5,625 nt of DNA from Butyrivibrio sp. (GTDB lineage Bacteria; Bacillota_A; Clostridia; Lachnospirales; Lachnospiraceae). The position numbers and the translations under genes were made by a program. The stretch spans positions 1 through 5,625 of the forward strand of contig NZ_JAILQF010000387.1 in the NCBI RefSeq assembly GCF_024699075.1, written 5' to 3'. Under the pieces are notes generated by a model. The model was not told the DNA's origin. It searched no databases and saw only the letters and a program-made list of their open reading frames with translations. Positions 1 through 5,625 of the stretch are shown piece after piece. Every line of letters begins with the position of its first letter. Positions within the stretch are counted from its first letter, which is position 1.

Positions 1-49
1 TAATTGGTGGCAGTTGAATAGATGGCGAAGTTCATACAATGAGCGCCAA
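1..49. other. Left edge segment, no firm gene
   Basis: This short stretch lies beyond the stop codon of the LysR gene. On the plus strand a frame open to the left edge runs from base 2 to a TAA at 53-55 and would end in the residues NERQL. If real, it is the tail of a convergent gene overlapping the LysR stop by a few bases. On the minus strand an ATG at 35-33 opens a frame (MNFAIYST...) running off the edge, but no Shine-Dalgarno sequence precedes it. Neither reading can be supported from so few codons. The segment also contains an imperfect hairpin, described separately. Confidence 0.25.
23..48. other. Imperfect hairpin next to the LysR stop codon
   Basis: Bases 23-26 (TGGC) pair with 45-48 (GCCA). 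After a three-base bulge (27-29), bases 30-35 (GTTCAT) pair with 39-44 (ATGAGC), with one G-T wobble and the loop ACA. Such a stem just downstream of the LysR stop could act in 3'-end formation. It lacks an adjoining T-run on either strand, so it is not a canonical intrinsic terminator, and it may be chance. Confidence 0.25.
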
Positions 50-913
50 TTATAATATGACATTTATTTTTTCAATGAATTTCTTTATTGCCGGTGATAA
101 TACCTGATATTTTTTCCAAATCAGCTTACCATATATTTTCATTTCTGGCTTTAAGGGAACAAAAGTAAGCTCTGAGTCGCCTGAAGTATTTATCAGTCTG
201 TTAAAACAGATGGCATAGCCCATTCCTTCCTTTACCATTACTGAAGCGTTGTATATAAGATTGTAGGTGGCTGTTATATTCAATTTTGACAGCACCTCAT
301 CCGAGGAAAAATGTTTTTGTGCTCCTCTGGAAATGATGACAGGTTCGTTTAGGAGATCCTGCATAGTGAGTGATTTCTTTTTGGCGAGAGGGCTGTCTTT
401 TCGCATTAGTACTCCGTAGATATCTGCTCCCGGAAGCGTTGCAGACTGATAGATGCTCGGATCATGATCAGAAAAAATAAGCGCAAAATCAAGGAGCCCT
501 TTTCCGAGTTCATCCATAAGATCAATAGTATCCCCACTTTTTACACTAAATTTTATACCGGGATATTCATGTGTGAGTTCTGTGGCAACCCGGGCAATAT
601 ATTGAAATGCCCAGGACTCACCTGCACCTATCCTGATTGTTCCGGTGGTATTATTCTTTACCTGTGAAAGTTCATCCTCTGTTTGCTGCATGAGACTTAT
701 CATCTCCTCAGCACGCTTCCTTAAGACCAAACCTTCTTCTGTCAGCGTTATTCTACGGTTTCCTCTTTCGAATAATGTTACACCCAGCTCCTCTTCCAAT
801 TCACGCATTTGTCTTGAAAGTGATGGCTGCGCCACATGCAAAGCTTCTGCAGCTCCTGAAATAGTTCCTTCTCTTATTACTGCCAGAAAATATTGCATAA
901 TCCGGATATCCAT
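50..913 (-). CDS. LysR-family transcriptional regulator
   Basis: Cytoplasmic DNA-binding regulator of 287 residues, close to the usual LysR-family length of about 290-300. Residues 1-60 form the N-terminal winged helix-turn-helix. The family hallmark is visible: ISGAAEALHVAQPSLSRQMREL (roughly 18-39), followed by ELGVTLFERGNRRITLTEEG in the wing. A linker helix (about 62-87) leads to the effector-binding domain (about 90-285), which opens with GTIRIGAGES. The start ATG (913-911) is preceded by AGGAGG at 927-922, eight bases upstream. The gene is divergent from the MATE transporter at 1039, the usual arrangement for a LysR regulator and its target. An operator-like inverted repeat lies between them. 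The effector cannot be read from the sequence. Family assignment is secure. Control of the MATE gene is inferred from position and the dyad. Confidence 0.95.
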   Translation of the reverse strand: MDIRIMQYFLAVIREGTISGAAEALHVAQPSLSRQMRELEEELGVTLFERGNRRITLTEEGLVLRKRAEEMISLMQQTEDELSQVKNNTTGTIRIGAGESWAFQYIARVATELTHEYPGIKFSVKSGDTIDLMDELGKGLLDFALIFSDHDPSIYQSATLPGADIYGVLMRKDSPLAKKKSLTMQDLLNEPVIISRGAQKHFSSDEVLSKLNITATYNLIYNASVMVKEGMGYAICFNRLINTSGDSELTFVPLKPEMKIYGKLIWKKYQVLSPAIKKFIEKINVIL

Positions 914-951
914 AATGTGAGCCTCCTAAAAATTATTTCCTATTCAATATT

Positions 952-960
952 ATTATAGCA
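952..960 (-). promoter_or_regulatory. Probable promoter of the LysR gene (extended -10)
   Basis: On the minus strand these bases read TGCTATAAT, a perfect extended -10 element (TGnTATAAT). The -35 region at the expected distance (about 975-980, AATACT) is poor, which an extended -10 can compensate for. Transcription would begin near 945 and leave an untranslated leader of roughly 30 bases before the ATG at 913. The divergent operator-like dyad (983-1003) lies just upstream, where it could also mediate autoregulation. Confidence 0.55.
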
Positions 961-979
961 AGACATCCAATACAAGTAT

Positions 980-1008
980 TTGATTATGGTAAATGGTCAT
1001 AATATGAT
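980..1008 (+). promoter_or_regulatory. Probable sigma-A-type promoter of the MATE gene
   Basis: TTGATT at 980-985 and TATGAT at 1003-1008 are separated by exactly 17 bases. They match the housekeeping consensus at 4 of 6 and 5 of 6 positions. Transcription would start near 1015, a short distance before the ribosome-binding site at 1025-1033. An inverted repeat covers the spacer and touches both hexamers, so a protein bound there would be expected to block RNA polymerase. Confidence 0.6.
983..1003. promoter_or_regulatory. Candidate LysR-type operator (ATTATG-N9-CATAAT)
   Basis: A perfect six-base inverted repeat, ATTATG (983-988) and CATAAT (998-1003), is separated by nine bases. It contains the T-N11-A core (T987, A999) typical of LysR-type regulator binding sites, set in a dyad as the family requires. 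It is the best inverted repeat I found in the spacer between the LysR gene and the MATE gene. Its position between the predicted -35 and -10 of the MATE promoter suggests repression of that gene. Short AT-rich dyads also arise by chance. Confidence 0.45.
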
Positions 1009-1038
1009 TGCATTAGGACAACACAAAGGAGGTGCCGA

Positions 1039-2403
1039 ATGAGCAGAACTTCAAATGAAACAGAAAATATCATGGGAACGCAGAAGATGAGCAGACTTCT
1101 TCTTGGAACCGGAATTCCGCTTATGCTCAGCCTTCTGATAAACTCACTTTACAACTTTGTTGATTCGATTTTTGTTTCCAGAATATCTGAGGATGCACTT
1201 ACTGCACTTTCATTAGCTGCTCCAGTGCAGATGATCGTATCATCACTGGGACTTGGTAATGCTGTTGGCCTGAATGCAGTAATATCAAAAGCTCTTGGAG
1301 AAAAAAGACCTGATAGGGTAAAAAAGACGGCCAGTGCTGCAATTTTTATTGCAATATGCTCATGGATGATAAATGCGGTAGTATGCTTGCTTTTTGTTAA
1401 TGCTTACTATGATTGGCAGTCCGGCGGCAATGCAGCCATTGCTACTTATGGAAAACAATATCTTACCATCTGCATGCTGCTTTCATTCGGCCAGATGGGA
1501 CAGTGGGTATTTGACCGATTTGTAATAGCAAGCGGCAAATCTACTCTGTTTATTTTCACATTATCTGCGGCATCCATAACAAATCTGATCCTGGATCCGA
1601 TCTTTATTTTCGGAATGTTTGAAATTCCACGTCTGGAAACTACAGGTGCTGCTATAGCAACAGTAATAGGGCAGTGCGTGGGGCTCATGGCAGGTGTCCT
1701 TATAAACAGGAAATGGAATAAGGAAATACCTTTTGCATTCACGCTTCGCCCAGACAAAGAGAGCATTCGTGCGATTCTGAGTGTGGGAATACCTTCTACA
1801 GTAGTACAGATACTTACTTCATTTGTGAATGTTGGCATGAATTCAATACTTCTTGGATTCTCATCCACAGCAGTTGCCGTTTACGGTGTCTGCACACGCA
1901 TGTACAGCGTTGTAACTGTGGGAGTACATGGCATAAACAATGGGCTAATTCCGATAGTTGCTTATAACTATGGAGCAAGCAAGAAAGACAGGGTAAACGA
2001 TGCAGTTAAATGGGCATTTGGATATGGACTGCTGTTTTATGCAGTATTCTTTTTGATACTGGAAATACTACCTGTAAAAGTACTGGAGATTTTTGATGCA
2101 TCTTCAAATATGCTGGCTATAGGAGTGCCTGCAATCAGGCTTCTCGCAGTAGCATACCTTTTATCAATTATCAATCTTGTCATCGCAGCTGCACTTCAGG
2201 GGTTATCTCTGGGTACAAAGAGCATGTATCTGACAATGCTTAGACAGGCACTGCTTCCTTTAATATTCGCATTAGCGGCAAGTAGTTTTGGTAATCTGAA
2301 TATGGTGTGGATGAGCTTTATAATTGCTGAGTTTCTGGGAATGCCTTTAGCATTTCTTCTTTGGAAAAAAAGTACAGCAATGGTCTTTGCGCCTATTGGA
2401 TAA
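1039..2403 (+). CDS. MATE-family multidrug/metabolite efflux transporter
   Basis: Integral membrane protein of 454 residues, the normal size for the MATE family (two MatE domains, 12 membrane helices). MATE proteins export drugs or metabolites in exchange for Na+ or H+. Visible signs are the first helix with LYNFVDSIFVSRI (about 37-49), the conserved NLILDPIFIFG segment (about 182-192) ending the first half, the second half starting near residue 245 (SVGIPSTVVQI), and AYNYGA followed by a basic loop (about 308-320). Hydrophobic stretches recur across the whole length with short basic loops between. It resembles the MepA-like branch found in Firmicutes, but the substrate cannot be told. The start ATG has AAAGGAGGT at 1025-1033 just upstream. 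A second ATG at codon 12 is less well placed. It is transcribed divergently from the LysR gene, which probably regulates it. No clear terminator follows. Confidence 0.95.
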   Translation: MSRTSNETENIMGTQKMSRLLLGTGIPLMLSLLINSLYNFVDSIFVSRISEDALTALSLAAPVQMIVSSLGLGNAVGLNAVISKALGEKRPDRVKKTASAAIFIAICSWMINAVVCLLFVNAYYDWQSGGNAAIATYGKQYLTICMLLSFGQMGQWVFDRFVIASGKSTLFIFTLSAASITNLILDPIFIFGMFEIPRLETTGAAIATVIGQCVGLMAGVLINRKWNKEIPFAFTLRPDKESIRAILSVGIPSTVVQILTSFVNVGMNSILLGFSSTAVAVYGVCTRMYSVVTVGVHGINNGLIPIVAYNYGASKKDRVNDAVKWAFGYGLLFYAVFFLILEILPVKVLEIFDASSNMLAIGVPAIRLLAVAYLLSIINLVIAAALQGLSLGTKSMYLTMLRQALLPLIFALAASSFGNLNMVWMSFIIAEFLGMPLAFLLWKKSTAMVFAPIG

Positions 2404-2477
2404 ATTATAGAATAGCTGGAACGATACAACGATGACGAAATATTTTCATGATTCAAAATGAATTGTGTGCTACATTT

Positions 2478-2508
2478 TTGACATATAAATAAATATATGA
2501 CCTTTTAT
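2478..2508 (+). promoter_or_regulatory. Possible promoter of the aldo/keto reductase
   Basis: A perfect -35 hexamer TTGACA lies at 2478-2483. The best -10 candidate is TTTTAT at 2503-2508 (4 of 6 matches), giving a 19-base spacer. That is longer than the 17-base optimum and resembles promoters that need an activator to realign the elements. The leader to the ATG at 2560 would be about 45 bases. The -35 is convincing and the -10 is not. Confidence 0.4.
2482..2499. repeat. Inverted repeat CATATA-N6-TATATG in the reductase promoter
   Basis: Perfect six-base arms, CATATA (2482-2487) and TATATG (2494-2499), lie between the candidate -35 and -10. The placement suits an operator for an unidentified regulator. 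The arms are nearly all A and T in an AT-rich spacer, so chance is a serious alternative. The sequence does not match the dyad at 983-1003. Confidence 0.25.
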
Positions 2509-2559
2509 AGAGTGAATAGTGTACTTGAAAGAAAGAGAAAACAGGCAAGGAGGTAGCTT

Positions 2560-3699
2560 ATGGATTTTAAACCGGCAAAGAAACTGGGATTTGGCTTGAT
2601 GAGAATGCCGCTTATTGACAAGACAAATGATGCGGATGTTGATGTTGCACAGGTTTCAGAGATGGTGGATATGTTCCTTGAAAGAGGATTCACCTACTTT
2701 GATACTGCATGGATGTATAACGGCTTCAACAGTGAGAATGTGGCAAGACAGGCTCTTGTTGAAAGGCACCCGAGAGAAAGCTTTACACTGGCAACAAAGC
2801 TTCATGCAGGTTTTATTAACTCCAAAGACGACAGGGACAAGGTTTTTAATGAGCAGCTTAAGAAAACCGGTGCAGGATATTTTGATTATTACCTGATCCA
2901 CGGCATTGAAGGCGGCATGTATCAAAAATATGAAGAGCTTGATTGCTTCAATTGGCTTTTGGATAAAAAGAAAGAAGGCTTGGTGCGCCACGCGGGATTT
3001 TCATTCCATGATACGCCACAGCTCCTTGATGAGATACTTACAAAGCATCCTGAGATGGAATTTGTGCAGTTGCAGATAAATTATCTGGATTGGGAAAGTG
3101 AATGGGTTCATTCGAGAGAATGCTATGAAGTAGCAGTAAAGCATGGAAAACCTGTCATTGTTATGGAACCGGTAAAGGGCGGCACTCTGGCAAAACTACC
3201 CGCTGAAGCAGAAAAACTGTTCAGGGACAAGGATGAGAGTATGTCCATTCCAAGCTGGGCAATCAGGTTTGTGGCAAGCTTGGACAATGTAATGGTAGTC
3301 CTGTCTGGAATGAGCAGTATAGCGCAGATGGACAATAACACAGCCTACATGCAGGATTTCAGGCCTTTGTCGGAGGATGAAAAGCAGTTGTGTTTTAAGG
3401 CTGCAGATATCATAAACAGCCAGATTGCTATTCCTTGTACAGGGTGTTCTTACTGCACAGAAGGCTGCCCAATGAAAATAGCAATTCCCAAGTATTTCTC
3501 GCTTTATAATGAAAATATGCGTGAAGATATGGAAGAAAAAGGATGGACCATCAATTTTTCGAATTACGGAAATCTTGTCAGCAGCGGCTTTGGAAAGGCA
3601 AGTGATTGCATAGCCTGTGGACAATGTGAAGGCGTATGCCCTCAGCATCTGCCAATCATAGATAACCTGAAGAAAGTTGCAGGTCATTTCGAACACTGA
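2560..3699 (+). CDS. Aldo/keto reductase with C-terminal two-cluster ferredoxin domain
   Basis: Predicted cytoplasmic oxidoreductase of 379 residues, typical for the aldo/keto reductase group that carries iron-sulphur clusters (COG1453-like). Residues 1-270 form the TIM-barrel reductase. The catalytic tetrad is complete: Asp48 and Tyr53 in FDTAWMYN, Lys80 in LATKLH, His114 in YLIHG. The late-barrel segment VMVVLSGMSS (about 244-253) matches the family's cofactor-binding part. The C-terminal part has two [4Fe-4S] motifs of the form C-x2-C-x2-C-x3-C-P: Cys293, 296, 299, 303 and Cys350, 353, 356, 360. This suggests electrons pass between a nicotinamide cofactor or bound substrate and ferredoxin-like partners. 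The substrate is unknown. The start ATG follows AAGGAGGT at 2547-2554. It is co-oriented with the MATE gene, but a 156-base spacer with a candidate promoter suggests separate transcription. Confidence 0.95.
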   Translation: MDFKPAKKLGFGLMRMPLIDKTNDADVDVAQVSEMVDMFLERGFTYFDTAWMYNGFNSENVARQALVERHPRESFTLATKLHAGFINSKDDRDKVFNEQLKKTGAGYFDYYLIHGIEGGMYQKYEELDCFNWLLDKKKEGLVRHAGFSFHDTPQLLDEILTKHPEMEFVQLQINYLDWESEWVHSRECYEVAVKHGKPVIVMEPVKGGTLAKLPAEAEKLFRDKDESMSIPSWAIRFVASLDNVMVVLSGMSSIAQMDNNTAYMQDFRPLSEDEKQLCFKAADIINSQIAIPCTGCSYCTEGCPMKIAIPKYFSLYNENMREDMEEKGWTINFSNYGNLVSSGFGKASDCIACGQCEGVCPQHLPIIDNLKKVAGHFEH

Positions 3700-3717
3700 A
3701 GCTCTGTTTTATTTTTT
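3675..3717 (+). terminator. Possible weak intrinsic terminator of the aldo/keto reductase
   Basis: AGTTGCAG (3675-3682) can pair with CTGAAGCT (3696-3703), with one mismatch, one G-T wobble and a 13-base loop. A T-rich tract runs from 3705 to 3717. The stem overlaps the stop codon, and the loop is large, so this is a marginal terminator. It is the best candidate for the plus-strand gene in the convergent gap. Confidence 0.3.
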
Positions 3718-3763
3718 GAGAACCGTTCAAATCGTGCCATTGTTTTTGCAGACTGTTTTACAA

Positions 3764-3775
3764 GTTCTAAAGAAC
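3764..3775. repeat. Inverted repeat GTTCT-AA-AGAAC in the convergent gap
   Basis: Perfect five-base arms around a two-base centre lie 14 bases beyond the stop codon of the minus-strand gene. The loop is too short for the full stem to form in RNA, though a four-pair stem with a TAAA loop is possible. An alternative pairing, CTGTT (3753-3757) with AACAG (3773-3777), shares the right arm. There is no T-run on the minus strand beyond it, so it is not a standard terminator. Its role is unknown. Confidence 0.3.
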
Positions 3776-3788
3776 AGGTAAGCTTGAC

Positions 3789-5348
3789 TTATTCTTTTAT
3801 TATTTCATCGCCAATAACAATATATTTAGTCTTGTTATGGTCGTAAAAGCCAACAAGATTATCTTTTCCAGGAATATTTGTAAGACTATTACAATAGTCA
3901 CATATTCTCACATCTTCGCTTGAATCTGTTCCGACGCGGCATAAATATTTATTATCTTTTACATAGAAACACATATCTGAAAAGGGATCCCACAAAAGTG
4001 TAAAGTTTGTTTTACTTCCCTGATCGGCAACCATCACAGGCTCTTTTCCTTCGGAGATATAGTAAACATCATTATCATATATGAACCAGATTTTATCTAA
4101 AGTCTTGCTTGCTACATAATCGAGGGATAACTCGTCACTGGTAAAAAGTATAGTCTCTGTGACATTGTTACCATCGTAGGAGAACTTTACTAAATCGCCG
4201 CCGGAACTTCCTATACAGGTAGGGCCTTCCTTTGTGATTGCCATACTGAAGCTTCTGGCATCCGGGTTGTTATTTGTAAGACATATTATCTCAGGGACAC
4301 TGCCGGAAAGGGCATAGCACTCATCAAAGGTGTAGAGCATAAGTGCATCTGAAAAGCAATCAGTATCTAATATATATTTATCATCAAAATAAGAGATGAT
4401 CATTCTTTTGCCGGCAGCAATTTCAAATCGAAGATCCTCAGTATCGGTAGTTACGATCGTAGCGTCTTTATCTCCGGAATTAAAGTACTTAAGACCATCA
4501 TCGTCCATGAACATTGCCTGTTTACAGTCTCTGTCATAATAGCATTCAAGTAGAAGTTCATTGCTCAGACGTATAGTCTTTTCATTATCAATACATATAA
4601 AAGAGCTATCATCATTGCCGTATTCGGTAACAAAGAGTGTATTTGCATCGTTTGAAATGGCTTCAACACTGGAACTATCATCTGCTACAAAAACGTCTTT
4701 TTCTATTCCGTTTTCATAAATGTGTATTTTGGGGGTAGCATAGTACTCGAAAAAAGCAAGTACCTTTCCATTTGGAGAAAGACAGGCGTTTATGATATTG
4801 GCTTCATAAATCAGTTTTGTATTCTGATTTTTGGTATCATAAAGGTAAATCCCTTTTTTATCATCCTTCATGTTAGTGATGTAGTAGCAATATCTGCCAT
4901 CATAGCAAATACCTGCTGAATCAATATCTGTAGCTATCTCTGTCACGTTAAGCTCAGCGTCTATGTAATAACATATATCGTCATAAACCAGAATAGCTTC
5001 AGAAGCATCGGCATTTACATTCATGTAGAGATAATACCTTTCGCCGTCATGGAAATCCTTTAATATCTTGCCATCGGAATTAAAAATATACTGATCAACC
5101 TGACTGATCGTAGGTCCATCATATTCTTCTGGCTTTGCATAATCGTCAAAAAAGTTGTCCTGCAAAGGTGCGGCAGAATCGCCTGTTGAAGAATTGTTAC
5201 TATTGTTAGAACTTCCTGTTAATATAGGTGAACCGTTATTAACAGAGGAACTTAGAAATCTTACAAATAAAAATGCCGATAAGGCACATATAATAAGCCC
5301 TATTGTAGTGATAATTGTTAATATCAGTTTGTTTCTTTTATTTCCCAT
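3789..5348 (-). CDS. Membrane-anchored extracytoplasmic protein, probable beta-propeller
   Basis: I do not recognise this 519-residue protein as a named family. The N-terminus MGNKRNK is basic and is followed by one hydrophobic helix (about 8-31), so it should be an N-in, C-out signal anchor. A Ser/Asn/Gly-rich linker (about 33-60) follows, typical of a spacer at the cell surface. The rest (about 85-519) is acidic and Tyr-rich, with recurring short strands ending in turns: YLYMNVN, ILVYDDICYYI, GRYCYYITN, GIYLYDTKN, IWFIYDNDVYYIS, MCFYVKDNKYLC. It also has phrases such as LSPNGKVLAFF (190-200). This looks like TolB/WD-type beta-propeller blades. Fifteen cysteines lie outside the membrane helix, including CDYC at 483-486. 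The start ATG has GGAAGGGG at 5362-5355, a fair ribosome-binding site. It has its own promoter and no partner gene in view, so a binding or sensing role at the envelope is only inference. Confidence 0.85.
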   Translation of the reverse strand: MGNKRNKLILTIITTIGLIICALSAFLFVRFLSSSVNNGSPILTGSSNNSNNSSTGDSAAPLQDNFFDDYAKPEEYDGPTISQVDQYIFNSDGKILKDFHDGERYYLYMNVNADASEAILVYDDICYYIDAELNVTEIATDIDSAGICYDGRYCYYITNMKDDKKGIYLYDTKNQNTKLIYEANIINACLSPNGKVLAFFEYYATPKIHIYENGIEKDVFVADDSSSVEAISNDANTLFVTEYGNDDSSFICIDNEKTIRLSNELLLECYYDRDCKQAMFMDDDGLKYFNSGDKDATIVTTDTEDLRFEIAAGKRMIISYFDDKYILDTDCFSDALMLYTFDECYALSGSVPEIICLTNNNPDARSFSMAITKEGPTCIGSSGGDLVKFSYDGNNVTETILFTSDELSLDYVASKTLDKIWFIYDNDVYYISEGKEPVMVADQGSKTNFTLLWDPFSDMCFYVKDNKYLCRVGTDSSEDVRICDYCNSLTNIPGKDNLVGFYDHNKTKYIVIGDEIIKE

Positions 5349-5387
5349 AAAAAACCCCTTCCATATTTTGCCTCAAGTCTTAAAAGC

Positions 5388-5416
5388 ATTATCAATTAAG
5401 ATTCATCATGAGTCAA
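5388..5416 (-). promoter_or_regulatory. Promoter of the membrane-anchored protein gene
   Basis: On the minus strand TTGACT (5416-5411) and GATAAT (5393-5388) are separated by exactly 17 bases. Each matches the housekeeping consensus at five of six positions. Transcription would start near 5381, leaving a leader of about 33 bases before the ATG at 5348. This is the best-formed promoter in the window and indicates that the gene does not depend on read-through from rubrerythrin. Confidence 0.65.
5400..5414. promoter_or_regulatory. Imperfect dyad GATTCAT-C-ATGAGTC over the -35 element
   Basis: Seven-base arms around a single central base match at six of seven positions. The dyad overlaps the -35 hexamer and part of the spacer of the promoter for the membrane-anchored protein, where a repressor could act. 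I cannot link it to a known regulator consensus, and it could be chance. Confidence 0.25.
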
Positions 5417-5458
5417 TAAATGGAAAGGATTTAATAAAAAATATGTAGTTTTTAATTT

Positions 5459-5476
5459 AAAAAATGCATATTACAT
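5459..5476 (-). terminator. Possible weak terminator of the rubrerythrin gene
   Basis: On the minus strand ATGTA (5476-5472) can pair with TGCAT (5468-5464), including one wobble, around an ATA loop. A run of five T residues (5463-5459) follows directly. It lies shortly after the rubrerythrin stop. The five-pair, AT-rich stem is weak for an intrinsic terminator, but the position and T-run are right. Confidence 0.25.
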
Positions 5477-5486
5477 GGCGTTACAA

Positions 5487-5625
5487 TTAATAATTTTCTT
5501 CGTGTACTTCGAAATAGCTCTTTGGATGTGAGCATACAGGGCATACTTCAGGAGCCTTTGTGCCAACTACGATATGTCCGCAGTTTCTGCATTCCCAAAC
5601 TTTAACTTCGCTCTTTTCGAATACC
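5487..5625 (-). CDS. rbr: Rubrerythrin, C-terminal fragment (cut by window edge)
   Basis: The minus strand carries an open frame from the right edge to TAA at 5489-5487. It encodes the last 45 residues of a larger protein. These form a rubredoxin-like domain: WECRNCGH supplies the first Cys-x2-Cys pair and APEVCPVCSHPKSYFEV the second, and the chain ends in EENY. The four cysteines would bind one iron. The spacing of about 12 residues between pairs, the APE-CP-C-HP signature and the position at the C-terminus match rubrerythrin, a cytoplasmic di-iron peroxidase that protects anaerobes from hydrogen peroxide. The ferritin-like di-iron domain should lie to the right of the window. A free rubredoxin is unlikely because its pairs are more widely spaced and the chain would start within view. 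The gene is upstream of, and co-oriented with, the membrane-anchored protein, but a promoter lies between them. Confidence 0.88.
   Translation of the reverse strand, partial: VFEKSEVKVWECRNCGHIVVGTKAPEVCPVCSHPKSYFEVHEENY

Noticed and set aside
464..920. Two plus-strand open frames (464-667 and 645-920) opposite the LysR gene
   Set aside because: They lie wholly or almost wholly antisense to a clear LysR-family gene, lack ribosome-binding sites and have no protein-like family features.
2432..2461. Nine-codon frame (ATG ACG AAA ... TGA) between the MATE gene and the reductase, considered as a leader peptide
   Set aside because: No ribosome-binding site precedes it, it lies upstream of the candidate promoter, and no attenuator-like stem follows.
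3196..3696. A 166-codon minus-strand open frame opposite the aldo/keto reductase
   Set aside because: It is antisense to conserved reductase and ferredoxin motifs. Its composition is that of a shadow frame, and the coding strand is unambiguous.
3715..3731. TTTGA...TCAAA stem in the convergent gap, considered as a terminator
   Set aside because: The T-run precedes the stem on the plus strand and becomes an A-run after it on the minus strand, so it has the wrong polarity for intrinsic termination of either gene.
5277..5297. Lipoprotein signal (LIIC, residues 18-21) in the anchored protein
   Set aside because: The residue before the cysteine is Ile, whereas a lipobox needs Gly, Ala or Ser. The hydrophobic helix also continues well past the cysteine.
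5155..5448. A 97-codon plus-strand open frame across the start of the membrane-anchored protein
   Set aside because: It is antisense to the signal anchor and promoter of that gene. The hydrophobic stretch is an antisense by-product, and no ribosome-binding site precedes it.
5444..5460. TTTTTA-ATT-TAAAAA hairpin upstream of the anchored-protein gene
   Set aside because: It is made only of A-T pairs within an AT-rich spacer, is too weak to call a structure, and is likely chance.

Overview
The window is a piece of an AT-rich Firmicutes chromosome. A strictly or mainly anaerobic clostridial bacterium of the Lachnospiraceae type (Butyrivibrio-like) fits best. This is inferred from the AT-rich spacers, strong AGGAGG ribosome-binding sites, the ferredoxin-type aldo/keto reductase, a rubrerythrin fragment and the style of the membrane-anchored Asp/Tyr-rich surface protein. 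No marker gene fixes the species.

Layout, left to right: bases 1-49 are an edge segment with no clear gene. A LysR-family regulator lies on the minus strand (50-913). A 125-base divergent spacer (914-1038) separates it from a plus-strand MATE-family efflux transporter (1039-2403). After a 156-base spacer with its own promoter comes a plus-strand aldo/keto reductase with two C-terminal [4Fe-4S] motifs (2560-3699). An 89-base convergent gap follows. Next is a minus-strand 519-residue protein with an N-terminal membrane anchor and a probable extracytoplasmic beta-propeller-like domain (3789-5348). It has a well-formed promoter of its own. At the right edge, on the minus strand, is the last 45 codons of a rubrerythrin (5487-5625, gene cut by the window).

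How the parts fit: the LysR gene and the MATE gene form a classic divergent regulator/target pair. The spacer between them holds an inverted repeat with the T-N11-A core expected of a LysR-type operator, placed between the predicted -35 and -10 of the MATE promoter. The simplest reading is that the regulator controls the exporter, and perhaps itself, in response to an unknown small molecule. The reductase could belong to the same response, but it has a separate promoter without an obvious copy of that operator, so this is only a guess from position. The surface protein and rubrerythrin look like independent transcription units.

I do not see a CRISPR array, mobile element, phage gene, tRNA, rRNA or recognisable riboswitch. 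Most of the window is ordinary chromosome. The items most worth a second look are the operator-like dyad and the uncharacterised, cysteine-rich anchored protein.
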